Below are positions 38,601 through 48,434 of a stretch of DNA of 64,000 bases, piece after piece. The notes beneath the pieces are model-generated. The model was given only the letters and a program-made list of their open reading frames with translations. It ran no database searches and had not been told where the DNA came from. Position numbers and translations under genes: made by a program. The stretch is taken from positions 682,001 to 746,000 of the forward strand of contig JABTUN010000002.1 of assembly GCA_015075365.1 (NCBI GenBank), in the 5' to 3' direction. This stretch comes from Verrucomicrobiaceae bacterium (lineage in GTDB: Bacteria > Verrucomicrobiota > Verrucomicrobiia > Verrucomicrobiales > Verrucomicrobiaceae). Every line of letters starts with the position of its first letter. Within the stretch, counting starts at the first letter, position 1.

Positions 38601-39376
38601 AAAAATGGGTGTCTGTCGCCGCTGGAGAGCGATTCTTCAGCGCACCGGCACGCCGCCGCCTCACCGCCGAGCAGGTCGTGGACTCGCTCCACACCGCTGC
38701 GGGAGCTGTCATCCATTCCGAACCGATGACCTTCATTCACGACGGTTCCAACCCCCTGCAAACGCGGCAGGATCTGGGGCGTCCGCGTCGTGCCTGGATG
38801 TTTGCGAGCCTCAACAATGAACGTGACCGTCCCAGCCTCGCACTGCCGCGAGCGCAGGCCACGGTGAATGTGCTGGAGGCCTTTGGATGGAGCGGCTCCC
38901 GCCAAAAACCGATCTTTGAGCGCGACACAGATCCGAACATGCTCCAGCCCGGCATCCTCGGGAACGGCACGCTGACCCAGACGCTCTCGCGGGCGTCGTG
39001 GAAGTCCGAGCTGGCCGGTCTCGCGGTCGGGGCGGCATCACCGGAGGCCTTGCTGGAGGAGTTGTTTCTCCGCTTTCTCAACCGCATGCCGTTGCAGGCG
39101 GAGCGAGAGTCGCTTCTCCCCGCGTTGCGGGCTGGTTTTGAAACGAGACTCGCGCCCGCAGATCAAATCGTGGAGCCCGTGCCGCTGCCCCCCTTGCGTC
39201 TCGTGACCTGGCTGAACCATGTGACATCGGACGCCAACACCATCCAGCAGGAGAACGAAAACCGGGCGCAGCGCGGCCCCAGCCCTGATCCGCGACTGCG
39301 GGCGGAGTGGAGAGAAGTCTATGAGGACATCATCTGGAGCCTGATCAACGACCGCGACTTTGTCTGGGTGCCGTGA
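35666..39376 (+). CDS. PSD1-type cytochrome c protein with N-terminal LamG domain
   Basis: The 1236-residue exported protein (signal peptide about 1-22) begins with a LamG/concanavalin-like domain (about residues 28-265; [30 protein letters not shown]). A beta-rich region follows (about 290-480; [15 protein letters not shown]). The PSCyt1 heme motif CFRCHGE is at about residue 570, with [15 protein letters not shown]1549 (about 655-830, second heme-like [10 protein letters not shown]) and DUF1553 come last. Compared with the paralogue at 30311 the LamG module is at the opposite end. Its ATG overlaps the aldolase stop, so the two are coupled, and a DUF1501 partner follows. Confidence 0.92.
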   Translation: MNMTLRTTYALLATFCVSALHADDSKPVLQLDFGQEESVPLIPVGHVVRDQAGPRPPDFPDFEPNNTAIQLKGKGARFEIKDTGPQSRFDFTKGDAITLESWVKVDQIGPGQPVYIIGKGRTHSPHFARNNQNWSLRVIGGSAGLAHLSFLFAGAPEAGGRNTWHIWNSEASFKIATGWHHVALAYEFGKPESMRGWIDGVATTGTWGVDGATTKAPVVDDDDVWIGSSQGGNAGNSLLGFLDSIAIHRRIVTDAEIAKHSRRKDGPEVVLPAIAEMPDLGKIEGGTVLVQFNEGPTASHRWPSSQEVPKEAARWTGDAFLLPRVPVRYDDWGIRSIWEAPLLLRMAADVELPAGSRRVLLRTRGLARLWIDGKLIAETKPAVANGENGFDPLTPLAQPPHPGVRVKGYHQQEVFGTVTMPAKKTTARVVLEVIVGGKNMRTDTGEVCVALESANGDAFSILRAAGKPWLALTDAEVEPALVEVEASLACFDDASRRAASRSRDPFWQKRHAAAKQWVKKNPPPKPPRGGHPVDAFLDAKIEKARAASAATNDEAKAFHSEVLPLLREQCFRCHGEKEKGGLKLNTREAALSGGDSEVPAIFPGDPAASELIKRLRTEDEDLIMPPTGDRLSEEQIARLESWIRNGAAWPSPPVDAARLAQTPLTSDAAFLRRIYLDTIGLPPAPDEVRAFLADTDPDKRRKIIDRLLADERWADHEMSVWLDALAENPTLINASLNSTGPFRWFLHDALRDHKALDRMVTELLMMRGDAAHGGSAGFAQAAENDAPFAAKGHIVAAAFLGIELQCARCHDSPYHATLQRDLYSLAAMLERKAVTVPKTSRVPAAFFEKKARESLIRVTLRPDELVTPAWPFASVTGVAEGQALDALIENPQDTRERLAALVTAPENRRFPRVMVNRIWKRLMGAGFVEPVQDWEGHDASHPELLDWLAAELVSSGYDVRHIIRLIVTSQAYQREAGAEKWVSVAAGERFFSAPARRRLTAEQVVDSLHTAAGAVIHSEPMTFIHDGSNPLQTRQDLGRPRRAWMFASLNNERDRPSLALPRAQATVNVLEAFGWSGSRQKPIFERDTDPNMLQPGILGNGTLTQTLSRASWKSELAGLAVGAASPEALLEELFLRFLNRMPLQAERESLLPALRAGFETRLAPADQIVEPVPLPPLRLVTWLNHVTSDANTIQQENENRAQRGPSPDPRLRAEWREVYEDIIWSLINDRDFVWVP

Positions 39377-39414
39377 CGCACTCGCATCATCAACACGCCA
39401 CCACTCATCATCCC

Positions 39415-40692
39415 ATGAAACGGAGACACTTCCTCAAAACCAGCGCCACCCTGGGCGGCAGCCTTGCCTTGCCTCACTCGCTGTTCGCGGAGTCCAGCGC
39501 GCAGCCCATTCGCGGCAAAGCGGAGCACGTCATTTCCATCTGGCTGGGCGGCGGCATGGGGCAGACGGACACGTTTGACCCCAAGCGCCTGGGCGACCCG
39601 AAAGCCAAGAAGGCCGGCTCCTACTACCCGTCCATCGAGACGGCGGTGCCCGGCGTGCGTGTGTGCGAGCATCTGTCCAAAATGGCCCCGTTCATGGATC
39701 GCGTCACGGCGGTGCGCACCGTGAACCACAACGTCATCGACGAGCACGCCGCCGCCACCAATCGGATGCACACCGGGCGTCCCATCAGCGGCACCATCAG
39801 CTATCCATCCATCGGCTCCATCATCGCCCATGAGCGCGGAGCCGTGACCGAAGATGCCCCGCCCTACGTTCTGATCGGTTATCCGAACGTCACCCGCGGC
39901 CCGGGATTTCTCGGCGCTCAATCCAGCTATCTCTATCTCACCGACACCAGTCGCGGTCCGGCGGGTCTGTCGCTTCCTCCGGGGATTTCAGCGCAGCGCC
40001 AGTCACGCCGTGAGCGCTTCCTCGCCTCCCTTCAGGCAAGCTCTGGAGAGACCGATGACAAGCAGTTGAAAAGCTATGACGCAGTCATCGCGCAGAGCCT
40101 GAAACTGAGCGGGCCGGAGTTCAATCGCGCGTTCCAGCTCGACACCGAACCGGCGGACTTGCGGAATCAATACGGCGGCGAGTTCGGGCAGCGCTGCCTG
40201 CTCAGCCGCCGACTGGTCGAACGTGGCGTGCGCTTCATCGAAGTCTCGCACAATCTGAACTTCATCAACGGCGCCGGCTGGGACACGCACAAGGAGGCCA
40301 TCCTCCAGCAGCATGTGTTGATCAAGGAACTCGACACCGCTGTGGCCGCACTGATCCGTGATTTGGAGACGAAGATGCTCCTCGATAAGACGCTCATCGT
40401 CATCACCACCGAGTTCGGCCGGCCACCGGAGTTCGACAGCGGCGGCGGGCGCGGTCATCAAGGCAGCGCCTTCTCCTGCGTGCTGGCCGGAGGCGGTCTG
40501 CGCCACTGCGGTGCCTGGGGCGAGACCGACGAGCTCTCCAAAGAAATCGTCGCCAACCCCGTCAGCGTGCCCGACTTCTTTGCCACCATCTGCGCCGCCG
40601 TGGGTGTCGATTACCGCAAGAACCTCTACGACGGCGACCGCCCCGTGCCGGTCACGGATCAGGGCAGCCCGATTGCAGCGTTGTTTGGATGA
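39415..40692 (+). CDS. DUF1501 domain-containing protein (Tat-exported)
   Basis: The 425-residue protein has the twin-arginine leader [20 protein letters not shown] and the DUF1501 core: [58 protein letters not shown] and [23 protein letters not shown], with a C-terminal [15 protein letters not shown]. It is the second DUF1501 gene in the locus and directly follows its PSD1 partner at 35666. A GTG at 39373 overlaps the upstream stop, but the ATG at 39415 starts the Tat leader and is preferred. The biochemical role is unknown. The stop overlaps an ATG at 40689, one candidate start for the following gene. Confidence 0.92.
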   Translation: MKRRHFLKTSATLGGSLALPHSLFAESSAQPIRGKAEHVISIWLGGGMGQTDTFDPKRLGDPKAKKAGSYYPSIETAVPGVRVCEHLSKMAPFMDRVTAVRTVNHNVIDEHAAATNRMHTGRPISGTISYPSIGSIIAHERGAVTEDAPPYVLIGYPNVTRGPGFLGAQSSYLYLTDTSRGPAGLSLPPGISAQRQSRRERFLASLQASSGETDDKQLKSYDAVIAQSLKLSGPEFNRAFQLDTEPADLRNQYGGEFGQRCLLSRRLVERGVRFIEVSHNLNFINGAGWDTHKEAILQQHVLIKELDTAVAALIRDLETKMLLDKTLIVITTEFGRPPEFDSGGGRGHQGSAFSCVLAGGGLRHCGAWGETDELSKEIVANPVSVPDFFATICAAVGVDYRKNLYDGDRPVPVTDQGSPIAALFG

Positions 40693-40790
40693 GGAAAGCC
40701 GAGTCCGTGACCAGCCAATGCGCAAGAACCGCCGTCGTTGGTCATGCAAACAAACCACACAGAACGCTTCATCGCTCCCGTTGTGCTGGC

Positions 40791-43700
40791 ATGACGCATC
40801 CGTTCAAGACTCGAATCATTGCACTGCTGGCCAGTGTGGGCACCAGCCTCTGCCTGAACGCGCAGGCTGAGCCAACAAAAGCGGATCTCTGCATCTACGG
40901 CGGCACGCCCGGTGGAATCGCGATGGCGGTGCGGGCGGCGAGGGAAGGCTTAAATGTCGTGCTGGTGAACCATAATGGGCACCTCGGCGGCATTCTCTCG
41001 AACGGACTCGGCGTTTGGGACACGCTTTGGGAAGGAAAACGTTCTACGATCTACGACGAGGCGCGGCAGGCGATCTTTGATCACTACCGCACGACCTATG
41101 GTGGGAACTCACGGCAGTATCGTGATGCATTGCCGGGCAAGAGCGGGCACACGAACGGGAAGTTCGAGCCCAAGGTGGCGGAGAAGATTCTCACGGAACT
41201 TGTGGCGAGGGAGAAGCGCATGCGCGTCATCACGCATCGCGTGCCGTCGGCGGTGAAGCATGAGGGCGCTTTGATTCAATCGGTTACGTTCATGAGTTTG
41301 GAGGGGGATGTTGCTGATGAGGTTCATGCGAAGGTCTTCGCGGATTGCAGCTACGAAGGCGATCTCGCGGCGATGGCGAAGGTGCCGTATCGAGTGGGGC
41401 GGGAGTCGCGGGAGGAGTTTGGCGAGCCTCATGCGGGGGTGATTTTCATGTCGCCCTCCAAGACAGCGCCAACTCCTGAACTGGCGCGTGCGGCGGAATT
41501 GCATCACCAGCTCAAGCTGCGGAAGTTCGACGGTTTCCAAAGCATCAAGCAGCCGAAGAGCACGGGCGAGGCGGATGGGAATGTTCAGGCCTTCAACTAT
41601 CGCACGATCCTCAGCTCCGATCCGGCGAACCGGCTGCCGGTGGGAAAACCGGACAACTACGATCCTGAGAAGCTCAAACTGCTCGAGCACGGCTCCATCG
41701 TGTCGCCGATACCGAACTCGAAGCGCGGCTGGAATCGTCCGCAACTCGTCGGCATGCAGACGGAGTATGTGGAGGCCGATTGGACCGGGCGGCAGAAGAT
41801 CATGAATCAGTTTTGGGACACGACGATGGCGCTGCTCTACTTTTTGCAGAACGACCCTTCGGTGGAGCCGGAGCGGCAGAAGTCGTGGCGGGAGTTTGGA
41901 CTGGCGAAGGACGAGTTCACCGACAACGGACATCGCCCGCATGAGTTTTATGTGCGCGAGGCGCGGCGCATCACGGGGCGTTACATCTTCACGCAGCATG
42001 ATGCGATGCTCGCAGACGGCCTTGAGCGAGCACCCGTGCATGAAGACAGCATCGGTGTGACGGAATGGTATCTCGACACGCACGCCTGCACGCCGCACCT
42101 CATCGACGGTGCTTTGGAGGAAGGAAAAATGATGCTCGATGTCGAGACCTTCCCCGGACAGGTGCCGTATCGAACGATTCTGCCGCAGGGCGTGGACAAT
42201 CTGCTCGTACCCGTGTGCCTGAGCAGCACGCACGTCGCCTGGGGCACGATTCGGCTGGAGCCGACCTGGATGAACCTCTGCGAGTCCGCCGGACACGCCG
42301 CCGTGCTGGCGGTTCAAACCAAAGTCACGCCTGCGCAGCTCGATCCTGACCTGCTGCTGCGCAAACTGGCCGCGAGCCATGTGATGCTGAGTTTTTTCAA
42401 CGACGTGGATGTTTCCTCCGACGATCCGCGAGTCGCCGCGGCGCAGTATTTTGCCACGAAGGGCTTCTTTGCCGACTACAACGCGCGTCTCGACGAACCG
42501 CTCACCGAGGGCGTCCGCGCCGCTTGGGGCAAAGGACTCACCTCGATGCGTGAAGGAACGCTGAAGCCGATGGAACTCATGAAACAGGTGCATGAGGCCG
42601 AACTGGCAAGTTCGAAGCTCATGGAGCGCACGCGCGGCGAGGCATTGCTGGGTATGTGGAAGGCATTGCCAGCAAAGAAGGCCAAGTCCAAGGCGCGGGT
42701 GCCGCTGAAAGTCGTGCCGGTGCGTTCCAGCACGGCAGCGGAGGTAAAGGGCAAGTCGTTTGACCTTGTGATCGTCGGTGGCACACCTGGCGGCATCGCG
42801 TGCGCGGTGCGTGCGGCTCGTGAGGGACTGAGCGTGCTGCTGGTGCAGCACAATAAGCACATCGGCGGCATGCTGACGAACGGGCTGATGCAGTGGGATG
42901 CTCTTTATGGCGGGCCGCGCTCGCCGGTGTTCAATGAATACGCGAAGATGATCGAGGATCACTACCGCAAGACGTTTGGCGAAGGCTCCCCGCAGCACTC
43001 GCAGGCTCGATACACGCAGTCGCACTATCCGATGAGCCGTTTTGAGCCTTCGGTGGCCGAGCATTTGTTCAACAAGCTCGTTTCGGCGGAAAAAAACATC
43101 ACCACGCTGCTGTCGCATTATCCGGTGGCGGTAAAGCGGGAGGACGCGTTACTCAAAGCGATGACTCTGCGCGAATACGGCACGACTAAGGACATCACCG
43201 TGACTGGCAGCACTCATGTCGATGCCACTTATGAAGGAGATCTGGCCGCGCTGTCGAAGGTGCCGTGTCGCGTCGGGCGTGAAAGCCGCGAGGAGTTCGG
43301 CGAGCCTCATGCGGGCAAGGTTTTCACCAATATCGAGTCGAAGAAGGGGCCAAAAGACGTGTTGGAAGGCCGGCTGAACCTTCACTCTTATGCTCATGTG
43401 CAGGGCAGCATTGATCCGACGAGCCCGTTCACAGCGGATGGCGCGATCCAGGCCTACAACCACCGTTTTTGCCTCAGCAATGAGCCGGGGAACATCCGGC
43501 TGCCGACCCAACCTCCCTGTTACAACCGCGAGGAGTATGTGAACTACAATCGCAAGGGCATGGGCGCGGGCGCGATGAACGGCAAGAGCAGCTTCAACAG
43601 CGCCATCCTGCCCGGTGAGAATCACGCGTATCCCGATGCAAGCTGGCCGGAGCGCGAGAAGATCATCGCGCGGCACACGAACTTCGCTCTGGGGCTGATG

Positions 43701-44498
43701 TATTTCCTCCAGAACGACGAATCGGTGCCAGAGGCGAAGCGCGCAGGCTTTCGCAAGATCGGTCTGCCGCTGGATGAATACACCGACAACCACAACCTGC
43801 CCTACGAGCTGTATGTCCGCGAAGCACGGCGCATCGTGGGCCGATATGTGTTCACCGAGCATGACAACATGGCCGCCAGAGGCATGACAAGAACGCCAAT
43901 TCACGCCGACAGCATCGCCTTCACCGACTGGTCGATGGACTCGCATGACTGCACGACGGATCGCAGGCCGGGATACGATTACGACGGCAAACTGATCCTC
44001 ACGGAGGAGTCGAGGCCCGCACAGATTCCGTATCGTTGTCTGCTGCCGAAGGAGATCGACAATCTGCTCGTGCCGGTGTGCCTTTCAGCGACGCATGTCG
44101 CCTGGGGTGCAGTGAGGCTTGAGCCGGTCTGGATGCAAACGGGCGAAGCGGCTGGTTTTGCTGCGGCGTTGGCGAAGAAGCATCAAACCACGCCTGGAAA
44201 GCTCGATCCTGATCTGCTGGTGCGCACGCTCGTGATGAACAAGCATTTCGTGACCTTCTTCAACGAGTTGCAACAGCACGCGGATCATGCCGCGATGCCT
44301 GCGGCGCAGTATTTCGGCACGAAGGGGGTCTTTTCCGACTACAATGCGCGTCTTGATGAACCGCTGACCGAAGGTGGCCGCTCGGCATGGAGCCAAAGAC
44401 TCAAGGCGATGCGTGACGCCGGGATCACAAACCCGAAACTCAGGGAACAAACACGCGGCGAGGCGCTGCTGGACTTGTGGAAATCGTTAGCGGACTAG
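40791..44498 (+). CDS. Tandem-duplicated FAD-dependent oxidoreductase (two domains in one chain)
   Basis: This 1235-residue exported protein contains two complete copies of the FAD-dependent oxidoreductase module. After a signal peptide (MTHPFKTRIIALLASVGTSL) the first FAD motif is ADLCIYGGTPGGIAMAVRAA (about 27-46), and the second is FDLVIVGGTPGGIACAVRAA (about 656-675). Each copy carries the HLGG/HIGG-type follow-up and the C-terminal AWGxxRLEPxWM block. The second copy is close to the FAD part of the fusion protein at 22030. The ATG at 40791 opens a good signal peptide; an ATG at 40689 overlapping the upstream stop would add 34 residues and is an alternative. The duplication may reflect two-site catalysis or a recent in-frame duplication. 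Confidence 0.88.
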   Translation: MTHPFKTRIIALLASVGTSLCLNAQAEPTKADLCIYGGTPGGIAMAVRAAREGLNVVLVNHNGHLGGILSNGLGVWDTLWEGKRSTIYDEARQAIFDHYRTTYGGNSRQYRDALPGKSGHTNGKFEPKVAEKILTELVAREKRMRVITHRVPSAVKHEGALIQSVTFMSLEGDVADEVHAKVFADCSYEGDLAAMAKVPYRVGRESREEFGEPHAGVIFMSPSKTAPTPELARAAELHHQLKLRKFDGFQSIKQPKSTGEADGNVQAFNYRTILSSDPANRLPVGKPDNYDPEKLKLLEHGSIVSPIPNSKRGWNRPQLVGMQTEYVEADWTGRQKIMNQFWDTTMALLYFLQNDPSVEPERQKSWREFGLAKDEFTDNGHRPHEFYVREARRITGRYIFTQHDAMLADGLERAPVHEDSIGVTEWYLDTHACTPHLIDGALEEGKMMLDVETFPGQVPYRTILPQGVDNLLVPVCLSSTHVAWGTIRLEPTWMNLCESAGHAAVLAVQTKVTPAQLDPDLLLRKLAASHVMLSFFNDVDVSSDDPRVAAAQYFATKGFFADYNARLDEPLTEGVRAAWGKGLTSMREGTLKPMELMKQVHEAELASSKLMERTRGEALLGMWKALPAKKAKSKARVPLKVVPVRSSTAAEVKGKSFDLVIVGGTPGGIACAVRAAREGLSVLLVQHNKHIGGMLTNGLMQWDALYGGPRSPVFNEYAKMIEDHYRKTFGEGSPQHSQARYTQSHYPMSRFEPSVAEHLFNKLVSAEKNITTLLSHYPVAVKREDALLKAMTLREYGTTKDITVTGSTHVDATYEGDLAALSKVPCRVGRESREEFGEPHAGKVFTNIESKKGPKDVLEGRLNLHSYAHVQGSIDPTSPFTADGAIQAYNHRFCLSNEPGNIRLPTQPPCYNREEYVNYNRKGMGAGAMNGKSSFNSAILPGENHAYPDASWPEREKIIARHTNFALGLMYFLQNDESVPEAKRAGFRKIGLPLDEYTDNHNLPYELYVREARRIVGRYVFTEHDNMAARGMTRTPIHADSIAFTDWSMDSHDCTTDRRPGYDYDGKLILTEESRPAQIPYRCLLPKEIDNLLVPVCLSATHVAWGAVRLEPVWMQTGEAAGFAAALAKKHQTTPGKLDPDLLVRTLVMNKHFVTFFNELQQHADHAAMPAAQYFGTKGVFSDYNARLDEPLTEGGRSAWSQRLKAMRDAGITNPKLREQTRGEALLDLWKSLAD

Positions 44499-45466
44499 CG
44501 GGCTGCCTTGCTGAAGCTTGACCGAAAAGCGGCGGAGGTCGCGGGCCAGGACTGGTCGCGTTGATGCAGCTCTCCGGGGTAGGCGGCATCCGAGTTCCAA
44601 TAGGTGTGGGCGAGGATGCCGTGAGCGCGGATGAACGCGGCCATGCTTTCCACGAAGGGAGCGGCGTCAGGCCCCCACACACCCCATTCATCAATCTGGA
44701 AGGGCTTTCCCCGCGCTTTTGCAAAGGCCAGCATGCCCGTCAGATTCCAAGCGTTGTAGCCGTGCTCGCTGGTGCGTTTTTCCCAAGCCTCGCGCGGATC
44801 GTTGGTCTCCCAGCCCTGGCCGCCCATGGCCTTGGGCTTCCAGTAAACATCGTAGCCCACGAGGTCCACATAGGCGTCTCCAGGCCACATCGGGCGGGGA
44901 TCGCTCGCGCCCTCTGAGGCGGAAAAGCTGAAGCGGAAACGTTCCCCGCCCGGCACTCCGCGAAAGACTCCATGAAAACGCCGCCAGGACGCGATGAAAT
45001 CCGGCACCTGCGCGAGGCGCGAAAGGCCGACACCCCATACGAACCAGTCGCCATTCATCTCATGGCTGGGACGCACGACGATGTCATGCGTGCCGGGATT
45101 GTTTTCGAGGATGGATGTGGCAAGGCACGCCCAGTGCTCGTCATACGCGCCCTTCTGCGCCTCCGCATAGCTGGCGCCTTGGATAATGATCGGCACATCG
45201 TAAACGAGACGCCTCTGACCGCGTGCTCCATACACCGTCTTGCTCAGCCAGTCGGCGTAGCGGTAGTTCTCCCACTTCTGGAAATCCACCGTGCACAGGA
45301 TCACATCCACTGGACGCCCAAGCCACGCCTCAAAGTCCAGCACACGCTGCATGGAGTTTTCACCATAAACACCCACCAGCGGCTCCGCGGCGGTGGCGCA
45401 CATGGGGGAAAGGCCGATCAGCGCAGCCGCAGCCAGCCTTTTTAGAGACAGAGAAACAAACGTCAT
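44495..45466 (-). CDS. GH26-like endo-beta-mannanase family protein
   Basis: The 323-residue protein has a signal peptide (about residues 1-26) and fits glycoside hydrolase family 26. The acid/base motif is RPSHEMNGDWFVWG with E136, and the nucleophile is in FQIDEWGVWG (E260). Both are at the expected spacing on a TIM barrel, together with YVDLVGYDVYW. GH26 enzymes hydrolyse beta-mannan or mixed-linkage glucans with retention. The gene is convergent with the oxidoreductase gene, and the two stop codons share the palindrome CTAG (44495-44498). Mannanase or beta-glucanase activity is plausible, but specificity is not determined. Confidence 0.85.
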   Translation of the reverse strand: MTFVSLSLKRLAAAALIGLSPMCATAAEPLVGVYGENSMQRVLDFEAWLGRPVDVILCTVDFQKWENYRYADWLSKTVYGARGQRRLVYDVPIIIQGASYAEAQKGAYDEHWACLATSILENNPGTHDIVVRPSHEMNGDWFVWGVGLSRLAQVPDFIASWRRFHGVFRGVPGGERFRFSFSASEGASDPRPMWPGDAYVDLVGYDVYWKPKAMGGQGWETNDPREAWEKRTSEHGYNAWNLTGMLAFAKARGKPFQIDEWGVWGPDAAPFVESMAAFIRAHGILAHTYWNSDAAYPGELHQRDQSWPATSAAFRSSFSKAAR

Positions 45467-45556
45467 GGCGAAAGCTGTAACCGGAAGCAGCAGGGCGCGT
45501 CAACAAGCAGGCGACGGCCTGCCGGGAATTCCGCGTTGTCCCTCCCGGCGAGGTGA

Positions 45557-48394
45557 TCAACTGGAGGCAGCCTCCTCGACGCTGACGCAGGTGCAGACGA
45601 GGTGGCGGTCGCCGTGGACGTTGTCGATGCGGGAGACGGGGGGCCAGTATTTCGACTCAGCGACCCAGGGGAGCGGATAAGCGGCGGCTTCGCGCGTGTA
45701 GGCGTGCGGCCAGTCGCTTTTCGTCACAAAGACTGCCGTGTGCGGCGCTTGTTTGAGCGTGTTGTCGGTCTCGTGGACGGTGCCGCCTTCGACGCCGTAG
45801 ATCTCGGCGCGGATGCAATGGAGCGCGTCACAGAAACGGTCTATCTCGGCCTTCGACTCGCTTTCGGTGGGCTCGATCATGAGCGTGCCGCCGACGGGCC
45901 AGCTCATCGTGGGAGCGTGATAGCCGAAGTCCATGAGGCGCTTCGCCACGTCCTCGACAGTGACTTTGTGGAAGTGGCGGAAATCGAGGATGCACTCATG
46001 CGCGACGAAGCCGTTGCGGCCCTTGTAGAGCGTGGGATAGCTGGATTCGAGCTTCTTCGCCGTGTAGTTGGCATTGAGGATGGCGATCTTCGTGGCCTCG
46101 GTGAGGCGAGGGCCCATCATGGCGATGTACATCCAGGAGATCGTGCAGATGCTGGCGCTGCCCCACGGCGCGGAGCAGACCGCTCCCTTCGTGAGGTCAC
46201 TCCAGGTGTGGTGGCCGGGCAGATGCGGGCGCAGGTGCGCGGCGACGGCGATGGGGCCGACACCGGGGCCGCCACCGCCGTGCGGGATGCAGAAAGTCTT
46301 GTGCAGATTGAGATGGCATACGTCCGCGCCGATACGTCCCGGGGAGGTGAGGCCGACCTGCGCGTTCATGTTCGCGCCGTCCATATAGACCTGCCCCCCC
46401 GCGTCGTGCGTGAGGCGGCAGATTTCGACGATGGACTCCTCAAAGACGCCGTGCGTGGACGGATAGGTGACCATGAGCGCGGCCACCTTGTCCGCATGCG
46501 CGGCGATCTTCGCCTTCAAGTCGTCCACGGAGATGTTTCCATGGTCGTCACAGGCCACGGGCACGACCTTGAAGCCGCACATGACGGCGCTGGCGGGATT
46601 CGTGCCGTGCGCGGAGGTGGGAATGAGGCAGACGTCGCGGTGATGGTCGCCATGGACCTCGTGAAAGCGCTTGATGGCGAGAAGGCCGGCGTATTCACCC
46701 TGGGATCCCGCGTTGGGTTGCAGGGAGACGGCGTCAAAACCGGTGCATTCGGCCAGCCAGGCCTCCAACTCGGCAAACATGGCACGGTAGCCCTCGCTCT
46801 GGTCCGCTGGTGCGAAGGGATGAAGCGCGTTCACCTCCGGCCAGCTCAGCGGCATCATCTCGGCGGCGGCGTTGAGCTTCATCGTGCAGGAGCCGAGCGG
46901 GATCATGCTGCGGTTCAGCGCGATGTCCCTCGTCTCCAGGCGGTGGAGGTAGCGCATCATCTCCGTCTCGCTGTGATACGAGTTGAAGACGGGATGCGTG
47001 AGAAAGGCGGAGGCGCGGTGATGAATGGCAGAGCAGTTCAGCTCATGCGCGTCATCGAGCGCGGGCGGCTGCTTGATTTTCGTCACGCCAAAGGCGGCGG
47101 CGATGTTTTGCAGCTCGTCCTCACGCACACGCTCGTCGAGCGCCACGCCGACGGTCTGCGCGTCGATTTTGCGGAAATTGAAGCCGTAGAGCAGCGCGGA
47201 CTTCAGCACATCATCGGCGCTGCGCACGCGCACGGCCACGGTGTCAAAGAAATCATCGCTGACCACATCGAGGCCGGCCTGCATCAGCTCCCGGGCGAGC
47301 CAGACGGCCGCGCCATGCACGCGCCGGGCGATGGCGCGCAGGCCCTGCGGGCCATGATACACCGCGTACATGCTCGCCATGACGGCGAGCAGCACCTGCG
47401 CGGTGCAGATGTTGCTGGTGGCTTTTTCACGACGGATGTGCTGCTCCCGCGTCTGAAGACTGAGGCGGTAGGCAGGCTTTCCAGCCGCGTCTTTCGACAC
47501 GCCGATGAGGCGCCCGGGCAGGCGGCGCTTCAGCGCGTCTTTGACGGCCATGAAAGCCGCGTGCGGGCCGCCAAAGCCCAGCGGCACGCCAAAACGCTGG
47601 CTGTTGCCCACGCAGATGTCCGCGCCGAACTCACCCGGCGCGCGCAGCACGGTGAGCGCGAGCAAATCCGCGCTGACAACGAACAGCGCGCCCGCCGCGT
47701 GTACCTCCTCCGCCAGCGCGCTATAATCGTGGATGACGCCGAGTGTGTCCGGATACTGCACGAGCACGGCGGCGAGGCCCTTGGAGCCGTCGTGCTTCCA
47801 GGCATGCACATCGCCGACCTCCACGCGAATGCCGAGGGCCTCCATGCGGGTGCGAACGACATCGATGGCGTGCGGGTGGCATTGGTCGGAGACAACCACG
47901 CGCGCCGCACCAGGCGTCTGCGCCACGGCAAGACCGAGCGCCTCCGCGCAGGCGGTGCCCTCATCGAGGAGGGAGGCATTGGCCACGTCCAGCGCGGTCA
48001 GATCGCGGATCATCGTCTGGAAGTTGATCAGCGCCTCCAGCCGTCCCTGCGCGATCTCCGCCTGGTAGGGCGTGTAAGCGGTGTACCAGCCCGGATTCTC
48101 AAAAATGTTTCTTTGGATGACCGGCGGGGTGAAGGTGTCGTGAAAACCGAGGCCGATGAAGCTGCGCAGCACCTTGTTGCGCCCCATGATCTGCTTGAGG
48201 CGGCGCAGCGCCTGTTCCTCGGACAGCGCAGGCGGCAGATTCAGAGCGTCACGGCCGCGAATGGCCTCCGGCACGACTTTGTCGATCAGTTCGTCGAGGG
48301 ACGAGCAGCCGAGCGTTTGCAGCATGGAGGCGACCTCGGTTGGCGACGGTCCGATATGACGGCGGGAGAAATTCGTGGGCATGTGGCAGCCCAT
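45557..48394 (-). CDS. gcvP: Glycine dehydrogenase (decarboxylating), P-protein
   Basis: The 945-residue protein is collinear with full-length homodimeric GcvP (about 950 residues). It starts with [17 protein letters not shown], has [20 protein letters not shown], and carries the PLP-binding Lys at about residue 699 in [20 protein letters not shown]. It decarboxylates glycine and passes the aminomethyl group to lipoylated H-protein, feeding methylene-THF. The ATG at 48394 or the second ATG at 48382 ([11 protein letters not shown], a common family start) may be used. It lies 40 bp after purF on the same strand and probably shares its transcript, linking glycine cleavage to purine one-carbon needs. 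GcvT and GcvH are not in the window. Confidence 0.95.
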   Translation of the reverse strand: MGCHMPTNFSRRHIGPSPTEVASMLQTLGCSSLDELIDKVVPEAIRGRDALNLPPALSEEQALRRLKQIMGRNKVLRSFIGLGFHDTFTPPVIQRNIFENPGWYTAYTPYQAEIAQGRLEALINFQTMIRDLTALDVANASLLDEGTACAEALGLAVAQTPGAARVVVSDQCHPHAIDVVRTRMEALGIRVEVGDVHAWKHDGSKGLAAVLVQYPDTLGVIHDYSALAEEVHAAGALFVVSADLLALTVLRAPGEFGADICVGNSQRFGVPLGFGGPHAAFMAVKDALKRRLPGRLIGVSKDAAGKPAYRLSLQTREQHIRREKATSNICTAQVLLAVMASMYAVYHGPQGLRAIARRVHGAAVWLARELMQAGLDVVSDDFFDTVAVRVRSADDVLKSALLYGFNFRKIDAQTVGVALDERVREDELQNIAAAFGVTKIKQPPALDDAHELNCSAIHHRASAFLTHPVFNSYHSETEMMRYLHRLETRDIALNRSMIPLGSCTMKLNAAAEMMPLSWPEVNALHPFAPADQSEGYRAMFAELEAWLAECTGFDAVSLQPNAGSQGEYAGLLAIKRFHEVHGDHHRDVCLIPTSAHGTNPASAVMCGFKVVPVACDDHGNISVDDLKAKIAAHADKVAALMVTYPSTHGVFEESIVEICRLTHDAGGQVYMDGANMNAQVGLTSPGRIGADVCHLNLHKTFCIPHGGGGPGVGPIAVAAHLRPHLPGHHTWSDLTKGAVCSAPWGSASICTISWMYIAMMGPRLTEATKIAILNANYTAKKLESSYPTLYKGRNGFVAHECILDFRHFHKVTVEDVAKRLMDFGYHAPTMSWPVGGTLMIEPTESESKAEIDRFCDALHCIRAEIYGVEGGTVHETDNTLKQAPHTAVFVTKSDWPHAYTREAAAYPLPWVAESKYWPPVSRIDNVHGDRHLVCTCVSVEEAASS

Positions 48395-48434
48395 TCGGAA
48401 GCGCGGAGGCGGGGCAAATCAAGCGGCGTGTTCA

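Noticed and set aside
44495..44498. CTAG shared by two convergent stop codons as a functional element
   Set aside because: Overlapping stops in tightly packed convergent genes are common; no evidence for function beyond compactness.
48395..48434. Glycine riboswitch before gcvP
   Set aside because: Only 40 bases separate gcvP from the upstream purF stop; there is no room for an aptamer.
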